Origin: Planctomycetaceae bacterium
GTDB lineage: Bacteria; Planctomycetota; Planctomycetia; Pirellulales; Thermoguttaceae
Assembly: GCA_031267635.1 (NCBI GenBank)
Contig: JAIRYX010000104.1
Coordinates: forward strand, 1-5,894
DNA length: 5,894 nt
Reading direction: 5' to 3'
The translations under genes were made by a program, and so were the position numbers. Every line of letters begins with the position of its first letter. Position 1 is the first letter of the stretch. Positions 5,475-5,894 of this stretch are shown here, in pieces. The notes beneath the pieces are model-generated. The model was given only the letters and a program-made list of their open reading frames with translations. It was not told where the DNA came from and did no database searches.

Positions 5475-5501
5475 TGTCACCGGACGTAGCGTCCGGTGAC
5501 A
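5475..5501. repeat. Perfect 12-bp hairpin just downstream of tRNA-Glu
   Basis: TGTCACCGGACG (5475-5486) and CGTCCGGTGACA (5490-5501) are perfect arms around a TAG loop. It begins 6 bases beyond the tRNA 3' end, so it could stop or process the tRNA transcript, but no T-run follows directly on the minus strand. The core CCGGAC-GTCCGG relates it to the hairpin at 693-710. Confidence 0.7.
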
Positions 5502-5506
5502 CCAAC

Positions 5507-5579
5507 TACCCCCTAGGGGATTCGAACCCCTGTAACCGGACTGAGAATCCGGTGTCCTGGGCCACTAGACGAAGGGGGC
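5507..5579 (-). tRNA. tRNA-Glu (anticodon CTC)
   Basis: The minus strand folds as a full cloverleaf of 73 bases. The acceptor stem GCCCCCT pairs with AGGGGGT, with a G-T pair at 1-72. The D arm contains GTCTAGTGG...GGAC. The anticodon stem CCGGA/TCCGG encloses TTCTCAG, with anticodon CTC at 5545-5543. The T arm is AGGGG-TTCGAAT-CCCCT. The discriminator base is A and CCA is not encoded, so it must be added after transcription. The body closely resembles bacterial tRNA-Glu. It would read GAG codons, complementing a TTC isoacceptor elsewhere. Confidence 0.95.
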
Positions 5580-5894
5580 GTAAACAAAAGTAACTTTTGT
5601 TATACATTCCACGATAAGAATTGCCATTTTATTCGTTACTGAACTGCTAATTATTCATGGAGTTTATAGACGCAATAAAAGTGCAATTTCTCACCATGAG
5701 AAATATATTTTGACCGTTTGGGGAGATATGTCAAGATCCATACCGCATTTATGCAAAGTAAAAATCGAATTTTTAAACGGAAGTTCCTTTTCAATCAAAC
5801 AAGAGTTTCCACTGTAAGTTATTGATACTTTAGTATTTACGTCAATTTTTTGTTTTTGATTTATTGGCTACATTTTTTAGTTTTGTTTTGGTGT
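5580..5894. other. Gene-free AT-rich flank with small palindromes
   Basis: No complete coding region is visible on either strand. Perfect 8-bp palindromes with 3-base spacers occur at 5583-5601 (AACAAAAG/CTTTTGTT) and 5686-5704 (ATTTCTCA/TGAGAAAT). A 7-bp one lies at 5759-5775. On the minus strand a Lys-rich frame is open from the window edge to a TGA at 5844-5842 (KLKNVANKSKTKN). It could be the tail of a neighbouring gene, but it is too short to claim. Confidence 0.4.
5599..5626 (-). promoter_or_regulatory. Possible tRNA-Glu promoter
   Basis: On the minus strand TATAAC (5604-5599) matches the -10 consensus at 5 of 6 positions and would start transcription about 13 bases before the tRNA. 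A weak -35, TGGCAA (5626-5621), lies 16 bases upstream. The placement is right but the -35 is poor. Confidence 0.3.

Overview
The window is a stretch of AT-leaning bacterial DNA (GC by eye near 40%) that looks like an accessory or degraded-island region. It holds one intact long gene, a few small genes, one tRNA, and several gene fragments. The lineage cannot be fixed from the sequence. The Rpn-type nuclease, the IS1380-like transposase fragment, the short recombinase N-terminus and the CCA-less tRNA would all fit a Planctomycetota-like bacterium, but that is an impression and not a demonstration.

Layout. (1) Positions 1-193, minus: the 5' part of a Rpn/YhgA-type nuclease gene that runs off the window, with a near-consensus promoter so close to the ATG that the mRNA may be leaderless. 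(2) 194-780: no intact gene. It holds a possible coding remnant, small hairpins and a degenerate tandem repeat of 36-37 bp. (3) 781-1260, plus: two small tightly spaced ORFs. The second appears cut off where it meets the end of the next gene. (4) 1147-2871, minus: a 574-residue uncharacterised protein with an internal duplication of about 57 residues. (5) 2915-2951: a strong terminator. (6) 2989-3933, minus: a surface-type protein with two beta-sandwich domains and no signal peptide.

(7) 4101-4986 is a gene graveyard. It holds the C-terminal tail of one DNA methyltransferase, which overlaps by 8 bases the start of a second methyltransferase. The second is broken after about 91 residues by an inverted IS1380-like transposase fragment. 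That fragment is followed by the N-terminus of a tyrosine recombinase. (8) 5018-5506: a doubtful small ORF, a 102-base inverted repeat and a perfect 12-bp hairpin. (9) 5507-5579, minus: tRNA-Glu(CTC). (10) 5580-5894: no gene seen.

How it fits together. A tRNA gene with recombinase, transposase and restriction-modification remnants on its 3' side is the usual signature of a decayed integrative island. The two methyltransferase pieces were probably adjacent, translationally coupled genes of one modification system. No complete new system can be demonstrated here. The items most worth follow-up are the 574-residue repeat protein, the hairpin repeat family and the exact junctions in the graveyard.
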